This document shows, piece after piece, positions 1-11,400 of a DNA stretch of 64,000 nucleotides; position 1 is the stretch's first letter, and each line of letters starts with the position of its first letter. A program made the translations under genes and the position numbers. The notes beneath the pieces are model-generated. The model was not told the DNA's origin. It was given only the letters and a program-made list of their open reading frames with translations, and searched no databases. This DNA comes from Anadara kagoshimensis (taxonomy: Eukaryota > Mollusca > Bivalvia > Arcoida > Arcidae). The stretch is from assembly GCA_021292105.1 (NCBI GenBank), contig CM037871.1:34903997-34967996 (forward strand), read 5' to 3'.

Positions 1-3000
1 AGAAATAAAGAAAAGATGAACCCATAATCAATAGGATTGCTATTTGAATAGAAATAAAGAAAAGATGAACCCATAATCACTCGGATTGCTATTTGAATAG
101 AATTAGAGAAAAGATGAACCCATAATCACTAGGATTGCTATTTGAATAGAAATAAAGAAAAGATGAACCCATAATCAATAGGATTGCTATTTGAATAGAA
201 ATAGAGAAAAGATGAACCCATAATCAATAGGATTGCTATTTGAATAGAAATAGAGAAAAGATGAACCCATAATCACTAGGATTGCTATTTGAATAGAAAT
301 AAAGAAAAGATGAACCCATAATCAATAGGATTGCTATTTAAATAGAAATAGAGAAAAGATGAACCCATAATCACTCGGATTGCTATTTGAATAGAAATAG
401 AGAAAAGATGAACCCATAATCACTAGGATTGCTATTTGAATAGAAATAAAGAAAAGATGAACCCATAATCAATAGGATTGCTATTTAAATAGAAATAGAG
501 AAAAGATGAACCCATAATCACTCGGATTGCTATTTGAATAGAAATAGAGAAAAGATGAACCCATAATCACTAGGATTGCTATTTGAATAGAAATAAAGAA
601 AAGATGAACCCATAATCAATAGGATTGCTATTTGAATAGAAATAAAGAAAAGATGAACCCATAATCAATAGGATTGCTATTTGAATAGAAATAGAGAAAA
701 GATGAACCCATAATCACTCGGATTGCTATTTGAATAGAAATAGAGAAAAGATGAACCCATAATCACTCGGATTGCTATTTGAATAGAAATAAAGAAAAGA
801 TGAGACCATAATCACTAGGATTGCTATTTGAATGGAAATAAAGAAAAGATGAACCCATAATCAATAGGATTGCTATTTGAATGCAAATAAAGAAAAGATG
901 AACCCATAATCACTAGGATTGCTATTTGAATAGAAATAAAGAAAAGATGAACCCATAATCAATAGGATTGCTATTTGAATAGAAATAAAGAAAAGATGAA
1001 CCCATAATCAATAGGATTGCTATTTGAATAGAAATAGAGAAAAGATGAACCCATAATCACTAGGATTGCTATTTGAATAGAAATAAAGAAAAGATGAACC
1101 CATAATCAATAGGATTGCTATTTAAATAGAAATAGAGAAAAGATGAACCCATAATCACTCGGATTGCTATTTGAATAGAAATAGAGAAAAGATGAACCCA
1201 TAATCACTAGGATTGCTATTTGAATAGAAATAAAGAAAAGATGAACCCATAATCACTAGGATAGCTATTTGAATAGAAATAAAGAAAAGATGAACCCATA
1301 ATCACTAGAATTGCTATTTGAATAGAAATCAAGAAAAGAGGAACCCATAATCAATAGGATTGCTATTTGAATAGAAATAGAGAAAAGATGAACCCATAAT
1401 CACTCGGATTGCTATTTGAATAGAAATAAAGAAAAGATGAGCCCATAATCACTAGGATTGCTATTTGAATGGAAATAAAGAAAAGATGAACCCATAATCA
1501 ATATAGGATTGCTATTTGAATGGAAATAAAGAAAAGATGAACCCATAATCACTAGGATTGCTATTTGAATGGAAATAAAGAAAAGATGAACCCATAATCA
1601 CTAGGATTGCTATTTGAATGGTAATAAAGAAAAGATGAATCCATAATCACTAGGATTGCTATTTGAATAGAAATAGAGAAAAGATGAACCCATAATCACT
1701 AGGATTGCTATTTGAATGGAAATAAAGAAAAGATGAACCCATAATCACTAGGATTGCTATTTGAATGGAAATAAAGAAAAGATGAACCCATAATCACTAG
1801 GATTGCTATTTGAATAGAAATAAAGAAAAGATGAACCCATAATCAATAGGATTGCTATTTGAACAGAAATAGAGAAAAGATGAACCCATAATCACTAGGA
1901 TTGCTATTTGAATAGAAATAAAGAAAAGATGAACTCATAATCACTAGGATTGCTATTTGAATGGAAATAAAGAAAAGATGAACCCATAATCACTAGGATT
2001 GCTATTTGAATGGTAATAAAGAAAAGATGAATCCATAATCACTAGGATTGCTATTTGAATAGAAATAGAGAAAAGATGAACCCATAATCACTAGGATTGC
2101 TATTTGAATGGAAATAAAGAAAAGATGAACCCATAATCACTAGGATTGCTATTTGAATGGAAATAAAGAAAAGATGAACCCATAATCACTAGGATTGCTA
2201 TTTGAATAGAAATAAAGAAAAGATGAACCCATAATCACTCGGATTGCTATTTGAATAGAAATAGAGAAAAGATGAACCCATAATCACTAGGATTGCTATT
2301 TGAATAGAAATAAAGAAAAGATGAACCCATAATCACTAGGATAGCTATTTGAATAGAAATAAAGAAAAGATGAACCCATAATCACTAGAATTGCTATTTG
2401 AATAGAAATCAAGAAAAGAGGAACCCATAATCAATAGGATTGCTATTTGAATAGAAATAGAGAAAAGATGAACCCATAATCACTCGGATTGCTATTTGAA
2501 TAGAAATAAAGAAAAGATGAGCCCATAATCACTAGGATTGCTATTTGAATGGAAATAAAGAAAAGATGAACCCATAATCAATATAGGATTGCTATTTGAA
2601 TGGAAATAAAGAAAAGATGAACCCATAATCACTAGGATTGCTATTTGAATGGAAATAAAGAAAAGATGAACCCATAATCACTAGGATTGCTATTTGAATG
2701 GTAATAAAGAAAAGATGAATCCATAATCACTAGGATTGCTATTTGAATAGAAATAGAGAAAAGATGAACCCATAATCACTAGGATTGCTATTTGAATGGA
2801 AATAAAGAAAAGATGAACCCATAATCACTAGGATTGCTATTTGAAATAAAGAAAAAAGATGAACCCATAATCACTAGGATTGCTATTTGAATAGAAATAA
2901 AGAAAAGATGAACCCATAATCAATAGGATTGCTATTTGAACAGAAATAGAGAAAAGATGAACCCATAATCACTAGGATTGCTATTTGAATAGAAATAAAG

Positions 3001-3165
3001 AAAAGATGAACTCATAATCACTAGGATTGTTATTTGAATAGAAATAAAGAAAAGATGAACCCATAATCACTAGGATTGCTATTTGAATAGAAATAAAGAA
3101 AAGATGAACCCATAATCACTAGGATTGTTATTTGAATGGAAATAAAGAAAAGATGAACCCATAAT
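1..3165. repeat. 49-bp minisatellite array (about 64 copies) with higher-order repeats
   Basis: Head-to-tail units of 49 bp fill the start of the window; each unit contains 'agatgaacccataatca' followed by 'ggattgctatttgaata'. Units differ at a few diagnostic sites (caatagg, cactagg or cactcgg; aaagaaa or agagaaa; tttaaat; gtaataa). These variants recur in blocks: 1141-1740 is repeated essentially unchanged at 2221-2820, a 1,080-bp offset (22 units plus a 2-bp insertion), and an 8-unit offset of 392 bp is seen for the 'gtaataaag' variant (1621 and 2013). The array continues past the left edge of the window. It has no coding potential. Confidence 0.97.
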
Positions 3166-3229
3166 CAATCTACATATTTCCCAATCTCCATCTTTTCTGT
3201 TATATTTGGAATTTATGAAAAAAAATAAT

Positions 3230-3845
3230 TATGGTAGCTCATTAGTAAAAGATTACCTACTCTCTCACTAAATGGGAGGATGGAGTTCAGCTGTTCCTTC
3301 CTTCTATATGTGAAGTTTATGAAAAGATCATTATGGTAGCTCATTTGATAAGAGTACTTGGTCACTAAATGGGAGGATGGAGTTCAGCTGTTCCTTCCTT
3401 CTATATGTGAAGTTTATGAAAAGATCATTATGGTAGCTCATTTGATAAGAGTACTTGGTCACTAAATGGGAGGATGGAGTTCAGCTGTTCCTTCCTTCTA
3501 TATGTGAAGTTTATGAAAAGATCATTATGGTAGCTCATTTGATAAGAGTACTTGGTCACTAAATGGGAGGATGGAGTTCAGCTGTTCCTTCCTTCTATAT
3601 GTGAAGTTTATGAAAAGATCATTATGGTAGCTCATTTGATAAGAGTACTTGGTCACTAAATGGGAGGATGGAGTTCAGCTGTTCCTTCCTTCTATATGTG
3701 AAGTTTATGAAAAGATCATTATGGTAGCTCATTTGATAAGAGTACTTGGTCACTAAATGGGAGGATGGAGTTCAGCTGTTCCTTCCTTCTATATGTGAAG
3801 TTTATGAAAAGATCATTATGGTAGCTCATTTGATAAGAGTAGTTG
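3230..3845. repeat. 97-bp minisatellite (about 6 copies)
   Basis: A 97-bp unit starting 'ttatggtagctcatttgat' recurs at 3331, 3428, 3525, 3622, 3719 and 3816, with a diverged first copy near 3234. The later copies look identical by eye, so expansion is recent. The array directly follows the 49-bp array after about 65 bp of unique sequence and runs into a SINE fragment. The short open frame inside it on the minus strand is a by-product of the repeat. Confidence 0.95.
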
Positions 3846-4012
3846 GTCTGAATCCCATTTGTATTATATCCAAGTGTTAGAAAGTTTGTCATTTTACTTA
3901 AGAAGGTCAAGGTTTCTCTGGACACTTTGATTTCCCTGAACTGACCTCTATATAAGTAAACAAAAGTTTGATGGGGGTGTAAAACTCAATTACACCACTC
4001 CTCTCTTCTCCT
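3846..4012 (+). mobile_element. SINE-B fragment (body and tail)
   Basis: The stretch 'agaaagtttgtcattttac', then 'tccctgaactgacctctat', then 'ataagta' and a 'gggggtgtaaaactcaatta' end matches the body and 3' tail of other copies in this window (59490-59728, 61642-61862). The tRNA-like head is largely missing. It is diverged and therefore old. Confidence 0.6.
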
Positions 4013-6080
4013 CTCCTCATTAGTTTGAGTTTGCATGTGTTGATACATAAATGAATTCTCCCTGGACCCAGAGTAAAGAGAAAATCAGCTATGGCATACA
4101 TGTATCTAATAAAACGCGGATTGTCAGAAATCTTAGGTCTTAGCCAAAACATTTCATCATTTGACAATTAGAGTTGTCGAGCGTTGATGTAATATAAATA
4201 ACATTAGATGTTCAAACTGTATTTAGTTGTTAGTTGATGATTGACTCCCAGATAGAATTGTAAATGCTGGATTAATTGACAGACGTTGATGTAAAAAGAG
4301 AAAGTTATTGATTTTAAAGGGTCGCCAGGGGATACATATTAAAACTTTAGAGACACATGGACATTCCTAGATATAGGAATTAAATTGTCCGTGTTGAGCA
4401 TGTTGTATCAACACTATTTATTATGAGAAAATTGGTTTGTCCAAGAGAAATTATTAATTTTATCTTCAATTTTAAGGTCAATTCATCATAAAAAAACAAC
4501 TCTGTTTTTTTAAAATACCAATGTTCAAATCATTTACTTAAGTGAAAAATTCTATTACATAACAACTTTGTGTTTTGACACTTAAGTAAAACTAAAAAAA
4601 AACAAGAAATGTTAACATTAGTATTATTTTCTCATAAATGTCTACATGAGGTGTTTAATTCTAGTATGAAGAATATCCAAAAACAGGAAGTATCTGTTAA
4701 AAACTCATGCCCACAAGACAGACAGTAATGTGCGTGTATATTGCTTTGTTCAGCGGTACTTTTGTTCACAATTTAACAACTGCTGTCCCAATCTTGTGTT
4801 GATGAAATAGAAGATGCTAATTTGAAACTTAAGAAAGTGTACTTGGCAACAGCCAACACAACAAAAACAAAACACAAATTTACAGCAAAAACATGCAGAC
4901 AGACAAGAAAAGACAAACATAATATATTGAGACAACAGAATATACTCCCGACTTTGGACAGTTATAGTAATATTAGATAGCTAGTGATTTTGTTTGATTA
5001 AAATTTCTACCGATTAAAAGTAGTTTCCCCTAAGCAAAAATGACTAAAATTTCCCAATTTGTCCACTAAAATTCCCCAAAACAATATTGATGAACCCAAA
5101 AATTACCCAGTTTGCTAGATTTTAGATCTTCAATTTCCCCAATCTTAAAAGCAGAAGGTAGTTTTCAAAAAGTGTCACTGATAAAATCATGGATAGTTCT
5201 TGGCCATCCAACTAATGGAAATACTATATACTACTGTTTAGTCCATATATTCAATTTTCAGGGTGTCCAATCCTTAATAAAACTATGCTTATTACAACAT
5301 AATGAACTTATATTGTCCACACTTTATTTTCATTACAAGAAGCAAATCAGAAAAACAATGCTCACAAAGAAACTGATTACATATGTTTTACTAAAATGAA
5401 ATCCTAAGTTATTTGTCTTTGATAAAAGGTTTAAGGAGTACATCAGTTTAATAAGAGTCATGGGCACCTAACTTCATTACGTTGTCAAATAGCAAATGGT
5501 TACATGGTTGATAAGACTTGATTTTCAACAGAAAAAAAGTCTGTGCTTGGTAATTTGCTGAGCAATATGGACATTATATATATTTAACAACCCCCTTGAG
5601 GGTTGTTGATTTAATAGAGTTGACTGTCAACTTGGTCACATTACAGAGGTATTGATTTGTACTCTGAACAGTAAAATACATTTACATTGCATGAATACAT
5701 GGGATTTGACATTTGATAAGATGAAGGAAGAAATAAGCCAAAGGGAAGGCTTAGTAATAGAGTGTGAAATGTACATTTATCACATACTGGGGGTATTATA
5801 TACTGCTAACACGGAGAGCGTTCTGTAATTTACAAGTGCTTTCTCTCTTGTCAATTTTGTCTATCAGTGCAGTAATGCTAAATAAAACCTTAAAATTTAA
5901 TATACTTGAAAAAATTTTGATTTATAGATTGATGAACAATACACATTAAAGTTATGCTGCATTGTTTTTTATTCAAGTTTTTCAAAAAAAATAATTTTGT
6001 ATGTGTTTCATTGCTTAAAGCAACAATTTTCTAGTGTTTTATTATTTCTTTGTATATAGCTAGTACATTTACTTGACTTA
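4013..6080. other. non-coding stretch, no gene seen
   Basis: AT-rich sequence with no exon or RNA gene that I can support. 4975-5110 ('agtagtttcccctaag', 'gactaaaatttcccaa') has a diverged second copy at 47395-47540, so it is a dispersed repeat of unknown type. The open frames here are short, have ordinary intergenic composition and match nothing I recognise. Confidence 0.6.
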
Positions 6081-6590
6081 CTCGACTTAATCCTCTGTAC
6101 CCCTGGAGGGGCATAGGGCCTCGACAATAGCTCTCCATTTGTCCCGGTCATGTGCAGCTCGTTTGGCCTCTCTCCATGACATTCGGATCAACCTCAGATC
6201 GTTTTCTAACGTTCTACGCCATGTTGTTACTGGGCGCCCTCTCTTCCTCGCTTTCCCTGTGGATTCCAGTCCAGAGCATGTTTCGTGATGTTTCCCTGTT
6301 CTCGTCTCAGGATGTGCCCAATCCATCACCATTTTCTTTTCTTTATTGTATCTGGTAATGGTTTTTGCTGTGTCTTCTCCATAGGTCCTGATTTGATATT
6401 TTCTCAGGCCATCTGATTTTTAAAAGCTGTCTGAGACATTTGTTAACAAAAACTTGGAGGTCATGTTCATTCTTTTTTGTTTGTTTCCATGTCTCAGATC
6501 CATAGAGGATAACAGATTTAACATTTGTTTCAAAAATTCTGATCTTTGTCTTGAGGCTGATGCTGCTGCTCTTCCAGATTGATTAGTACA
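6081..6590 (-). pseudogene. non-LTR retrotransposon (LINE) reverse-transcriptase C-terminus, decayed
   Basis: Reading the minus strand from about 6590 down, one frame gives a stretch with 'SLKTKIRIFETNVKSVILYG', then 'SETWKQTKK', 'NKCLRQLLKIRWPEKISNQD'. A second segment gives 'GHILRREQGNITKHALDWNP', and another frame gives 'KRGRPVTTWRRTLENDLR' ending 'KWRAIVEALCPSRGTED' and a stop near 6087. This is the familiar C-terminal end of LINE ORF2 proteins (the YGSETW, IRWPEKISN and GRP.TTWRR motifs). At least two frame changes are needed, so the copy is dead and 5'-truncated. No endonuclease or catalytic RT motif (YxDD) lies in the window nearby. The LINE clade cannot be fixed from this fragment. 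Confidence 0.85.
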
Positions 6591-6784
6591 TTTACTGGGT
6601 AAGACAAAATCATTTTTTGACAATAATTTCTTAACATGTATCAATTGTAATGGGATACTATTACTGGGTCCCAAAATGAAAACCATGTTGGTCAAAATTG
6701 GCCCTCAAATTGACCAATTTTACCCTGGTCCAAAAAAGAAAGATAAAAGCAAAAGGCACAACTACAACATTTCTTATTTTTATG

Positions 6785-7352
6785 GAATTTCAAACTTTCA
6801 GACAAGCCATGAGAAATTCTCCAGACAAAGGTAGAACTTTCAGACAAGCCATGAGAAATCGCCAGACGGGTTGAATTTTTAGAAAACCAATGAGAAATTC
6901 TCCAGACAAGGGTTGAACTTTCAGACAAGCCATAAGAAATCTCCTGACGGGTTAATTTTCAGACAACCAATGAGAAATTCTCCAGACAAGGGTTGAACTT
7001 TCAGACAAGCCATGAGAAATTCTCTAGACAAGGGTAGAACTTTCAGACAAAGGTTGAACTTTCAGACAAGCCATGAGAAATTCTCCAGACAAAGGTAGAA
7101 CTTTCAGACAAGCCATGAGAAATTCTCCAGACAAGGGTTGAACTTTCAGACAAGCCATGAGAAATTCTCCAGACAAGGGTTGAACTTTCAGACAAGTCAT
7201 GAGAAATTCTCTAGACAAAGGTAGAACTTTCAGACAAGCCATGAGAAATTCTCCAGGCAAGGGTAGAACTTTCAGACAAGTCATGAGAAATTCTCCAGAC
7301 AAGGGTTGAACTTTTCAGACAAGCCATGAGAAATTCTCAGACAAGGGTTGAA
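6785..7352. repeat. 42-bp minisatellite (about 13 copies)
   Basis: Units of 42 bp containing 'caagccatgagaaattctcc' followed by 'agacaagggttgaactttca' are repeated head to tail. Because 42 is a multiple of three, minus-strand frames stay open and encode a 14-residue repeat (LKVLPLSGEFLMAC type); this is a property of the array, not evidence of a gene. The outer copies at 6840-6960 are more diverged. Confidence 0.93.
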
Positions 7353-7561
7353 CCAAAACAAGTGGAAGAAGATTAATATGAAACACAGGGAAACCACTTT
7401 GCCCCCCACTTCATTTTGGAATCATAACAATATTTTAATTATTATCTGTCAATAGTCTTACTCATGTTACTGTTATTTTGTTTATTAACACCATTGACCT
7501 AAAGTCCAACCATCTATGATGGTTTACATAAGATCTTGTGACATAATTCTTTGTAGTTGGG

Positions 7562-7675
7562 GACATCAGTGGCCAAGTGGTCTAAAGTGTTGGTATAAGG
7601 ATCTATGTTCGAATCCAACTCTGGCAGATCCAAGTGCTAGAAAATTTGTCAGTTCTCTGTCTTGTCTATTGTGTT
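7562..7675 (+). mobile_element. SINE-B 5' part (tRNA-like head)
   Basis: 'ggccaagtggtctaaagtgt' is an A-box-like tRNA-Ser/Leu type start and 'gttcgaatccaactc' a B box. The following 'gtgctagaaaatttgtcag' is the SINE-B body. The copy stops near 7675 where an inverted second copy begins. Confidence 0.7.
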
Positions 7676-7853
7676 TTAAGTCCTAATCAAGATTTTTACA
7701 TTTATATCGAGGCAGTCAGTTCAGGAATGTAGAGGAAATTAATGTCAAAGAAAACCAACAACCTTTAACAAGTGAAGTGACAAATTTTCCCACACTAGCA
7801 TCAGCTGAGTTGGAACGAAATCAAAGTAGTGAGAGGTGCTGGTTAGAGGATGG
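7676..7853 (-). mobile_element. SINE-B fragment, inverted relative to its neighbour
   Basis: Reading the minus strand gives the SINE-B body and tail (5' 'gacaaatttt...' region to 'cctgaactgactgcctcgat' and 'ataaatg...tcttgatta'). It abuts the + strand head at 7562-7675, so the two form an inverted arrangement. One frame across it is open but matches the SINE rather than a gene, and I do not call an exon here. Confidence 0.6.
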
Positions 7854-8239
7854 TGTTAATATAATAAGTTTAGTGTTCTAATTGTATCCCTGAAACAAAT
7901 TCTGGAACATGAAGAGTTTTTACTCAATTTCTGCCAACCTTTTTTCCATCACTTTGAAAACTATTTAACAATTCTTAATTAAACTTCAAACTAAGGAGCA
8001 ATCTGTTGGTAGAATATCTGTCATTGCCTATTTTTATTTTGACCATGCACATGGTTGGGAAAACATAGATTTCGCAGTTTAGGTTTCATTTTGGCTACAC
8101 TTATGAAATAGCATCCCATTTTAGTTATAAAATGTGTATGGCTGTTATAGATCCAAGAAATATTAAGGGAATGATGCCATAGTTGTGGTGCTATTGTATT
8201 TATATCAGTGTTGTTATTTATGTATTCTTATCATTGCAG

Positions 8240-8423
8240 CAAGTGGTGTAAAGGGGCGTGGCGTTCCAGTGATATGTGTGGTGTTAGAGGGTGGAGCTAA
8301 TACTATAAGATCTGTGTTGGAGTATGTTACAGACACACCCCCTGTACCTGTGGTTGTGTGTGATGGAAGTGGCAGAGCTGCTGATTTACTGGCATTTACG
8401 CATAAATATACACTGGAAGATGG
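8240..8423 (+). CDS. TRPM: TRPM exon a: N-terminal SLOG-like domain
   Basis: Encodes [20 protein letters not shown], then [20 protein letters not shown] and [35 protein letters not shown] is a hallmark of the TRPM N-terminal domain, where the family binds nucleotides or ions in some members. The acceptor is 'ttcttatcattgcag' and the donor 'gg|gtaagac'. The exon starts at codon position 2 and ends with two bases of a Gly codon, completed by the first base of the next exon. A preceding exon must exist, but I find no candidate in 3166-8239. Confidence 0.93.
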
Positions 8424-11400
8424 GTAAGACCTTACATATTGTATACACCCCTTCTGCCATACCTCATTTGGAAGAGTGCTTGCTCTGTAAGTGGGAGGTC
8501 ATGGGTTCGAACCCAGACTTGGTCTGACCCAAGACCTGAAAGTGGGTAGTGACTGTTCTTTTGCCAAGCACTCTGCATTATGAAATGAAAGTCACGGTTC
8601 CTTCAAATGGAAACTTAAAATAAACAATGTCTTGTGTCATGGTAGGCTTGGCACGATAAAGAACGCTGTATAATGCCATCAGCGCAACACACAGGCAAAT
8701 TTTTGCACCTTCGCCTATAGCTGGCGGCCTCTCTATATAAGTGAAATATTCTTGACTGGGACATTAAACATCATTACACATGTGTAGCTTGTGAGTTTCA
8801 ATTTGAACTTGCTTCAGCTAAATATTGCTCATAGAGAATCTTATGTTGTACCACTTACATGTATTGTCCAAATGTAATGAATGCAATGTGATTAATACTG
8901 TCTTGTCTTGCCATTGCTGATACAGAAGCTTTAATAATATGTTGTTCTCCTTGCATTAGCATGATCATCAGTGTTTCAGTGAAATTTCGATGGATTTTGC
9001 TTACATAAGACGCTTGAAGTCCTACTTGTGAACATTTAATTTAAACTCTTAAAATTTATTTGAGTATTTTGTACTTCTTTACTTAACTACTCACTTACAA
9101 TCAATATCAAAGATTATACATACACAAAAACCAAACAAAATGCTAAATAAATAAATAAATAAACAACAAAAAACCATAAGTTTAAGTAACCCCCACCCAG
9201 GAAAACACTAATAGAATCTAACCAAGCTTTGTAATGGAGACCTGAGGGGTTAGATTCTTAATTTTCTGATCTAAGGCCTGCCAATTTCTGGAAAGAAAGA
9301 ATCTCACCCCGTAGGTTGAAATTTCTTTGTTTCCTCTGCTAAACAGGGGTTGATTCTTCATCTCCCATATGCATAAGTATTTATCACAAAATAAAATACC
9401 CAACAACTACATAAAAAGGTTCCATGTTTGTATTATTAAGTAATTACATGTACATCACAGTCTACAAATGTATATTGTTGACAACACAATGGATAGTGAT
9501 ATTGTAGCTTCAGCCTGTGTAGCTGGTCTTTCTTGACAGAAAAATCTTTCCTTGGTAGAATGTGGGATTTTCTAGTCCCATATGCAAGAAATAATTATCT
9601 TAGCCCTATATTGCTCTTCAACCTTTATTCTACATTGATCAGTTCACCACTGTTGAATTTTTAAAACAGATTGTAAAAAAATCTCCAATAAAAAGGGAAA
9701 TATATTGATCATTAATTAGCCTTCCAGCATTCTTCGTTTTTTTTTTTTTTGTTTTTTTTAACCCTTGTTTAATCCTGATTGTGTAATATTCTTCTGAACA
9801 AATCTCCTGAATAATGGTAATTACAGCGTTCTGATGTGGATACATTCATTAAATACATCTTAATCAAGGTGCCAAGAAAAGACAGGAAAATTTGACTTAG
9901 CCCATGTAGAGAGATGCATGTGATGTAATTTGAGGAAACTGTAATGTCATGTTATATCATGACTTACTCCAGAATTATTGGGAATGGTTTGTAAACACGA
10001 AAATTAACACAATGACTAACTCCAGAATCACTGGGAATGGTTTGTAAACAAGAAAATTAACACAATTTTTGTCCTGTTATTATCTACAAATATATCTCCA
10101 TTTTTGTACATCTTTTAAAAATAGATTTTTTTTGTTAATATTTAAATAAAGATATATATTTATATATACAGTAAAACCTTGTTATAATGCCCCTCGATAA
10201 CTTTGCCACCTCGCTTATCGCCACACTGATTTGAAGTCCTAAAATCCATTTTGTTTATTTTTTTTCCTTATGGGCCTCCCACGATTTATTGCCAAACCCC
10301 TTTATAATGCCAAAATTTGACTGAACAAATGGTGGCAATGAATCAAGGTTTTATTGTATATGTTTATGTTTTTAACTTAATCATTTTCAGATATGTTACA
10401 CTAATTAAACAAATCTATCATAACCTTGACTCTCTCTTAAAAGTTTATGGAATTTTAATCCATTACAATGTCCTTTAACTAGCTGTGTTTGAATCTCCAT
10501 GTACCTGACTGCAATAGCTCAGTTGGTAGAGTGCTCTTTCTGTAAGTAGGAGGTCGTGGGTTCAAACCCTGACCGGGTCTGACTCAAGACTTAAAAGTGT
10601 TCTTTCGCCAAGCATTAGGCATTACCAAATGAATGTCATGGTTCTTTCGGACGGGAACTTAAAATAAACCATGTCCCGTGTCTTGGTAGGCTTGGCACGA
10701 TAAAGAACCCAGCTGTATAATGCCATCAGCGCAGTGCACAGGCAAAATTTCTGCACCTTCGCCAATAACTGGTGACATCTTGATATAAGTGAAATATTCT
10801 TGACTGGGATGTTAGACACCATTACTCAACTCACTCAACTGAATCTGTTTGTAAAAAACCACTGATTTATAATTTATGGGTCATAAAAGTAGTATGTTAT
10901 TCACAAAAATCTTGGCAGTGGAACCCCAAATTCGGAAATTGTATAAGGGCCCCTATTAATAATTTAGAATTATTTCCAATGAGTATACAGTTTAATCTTA
11001 TTTTAATGCTCTTTGATAATTTGGCCACCTCACTTACTGTAGATGGTTTTATTTTCATCAGGCGCAATTTTCGTGGAATCAGTAAAATCTATCATTTCGT
11101 TGGGTCATAAATTCATGGTTTCACTGAATGTCGAAAGTGTAGTAAGGAACCCTGATAACAGGTATAAATTCAGAGGTGACGTGCTTCTTGTTGATAATTT
11201 GTTGGTTGATCGATCTCTGTAGGATGAGTAATTAGGGTTTAGGAATCAGTACTGAAATTTGTGTTTGGTGTAAAAAAGCTAGTTATGATAGATCCAATCG
11301 CAATAAAATATGGTAGCCTACATGAACGTTATTTACTACAATATCTTGTCTTTTACTTGTGGATAATATTTCGTGGCGGTAGTAAATTTGTGGTTCAGAC

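Noticed and set aside
1..3165. Array of regular repeats considered as CRISPR
   Set aside because: Units are contiguous 49-bp copies with no unique spacers, in a eukaryotic genome; it is a minisatellite.
4750..4935. Cys-rich 61-residue minus-strand frame resembling a secreted peptide
   Set aside because: No signal-peptide cleavage context or cysteine spacing of a known family, and T/G-rich low-complexity codons; chance frame is more likely.
6692..7302. Minus-strand repeat proteins with a 14-residue period
   Set aside because: Product of the 42-bp minisatellite; no start context, domain or splice support.
7720..7880. Open stretch before the first TRPM exon considered as a missing N-terminal exon
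   Set aside because: It matches the reverse of the SINE-B body and shows no TRPM similarity.
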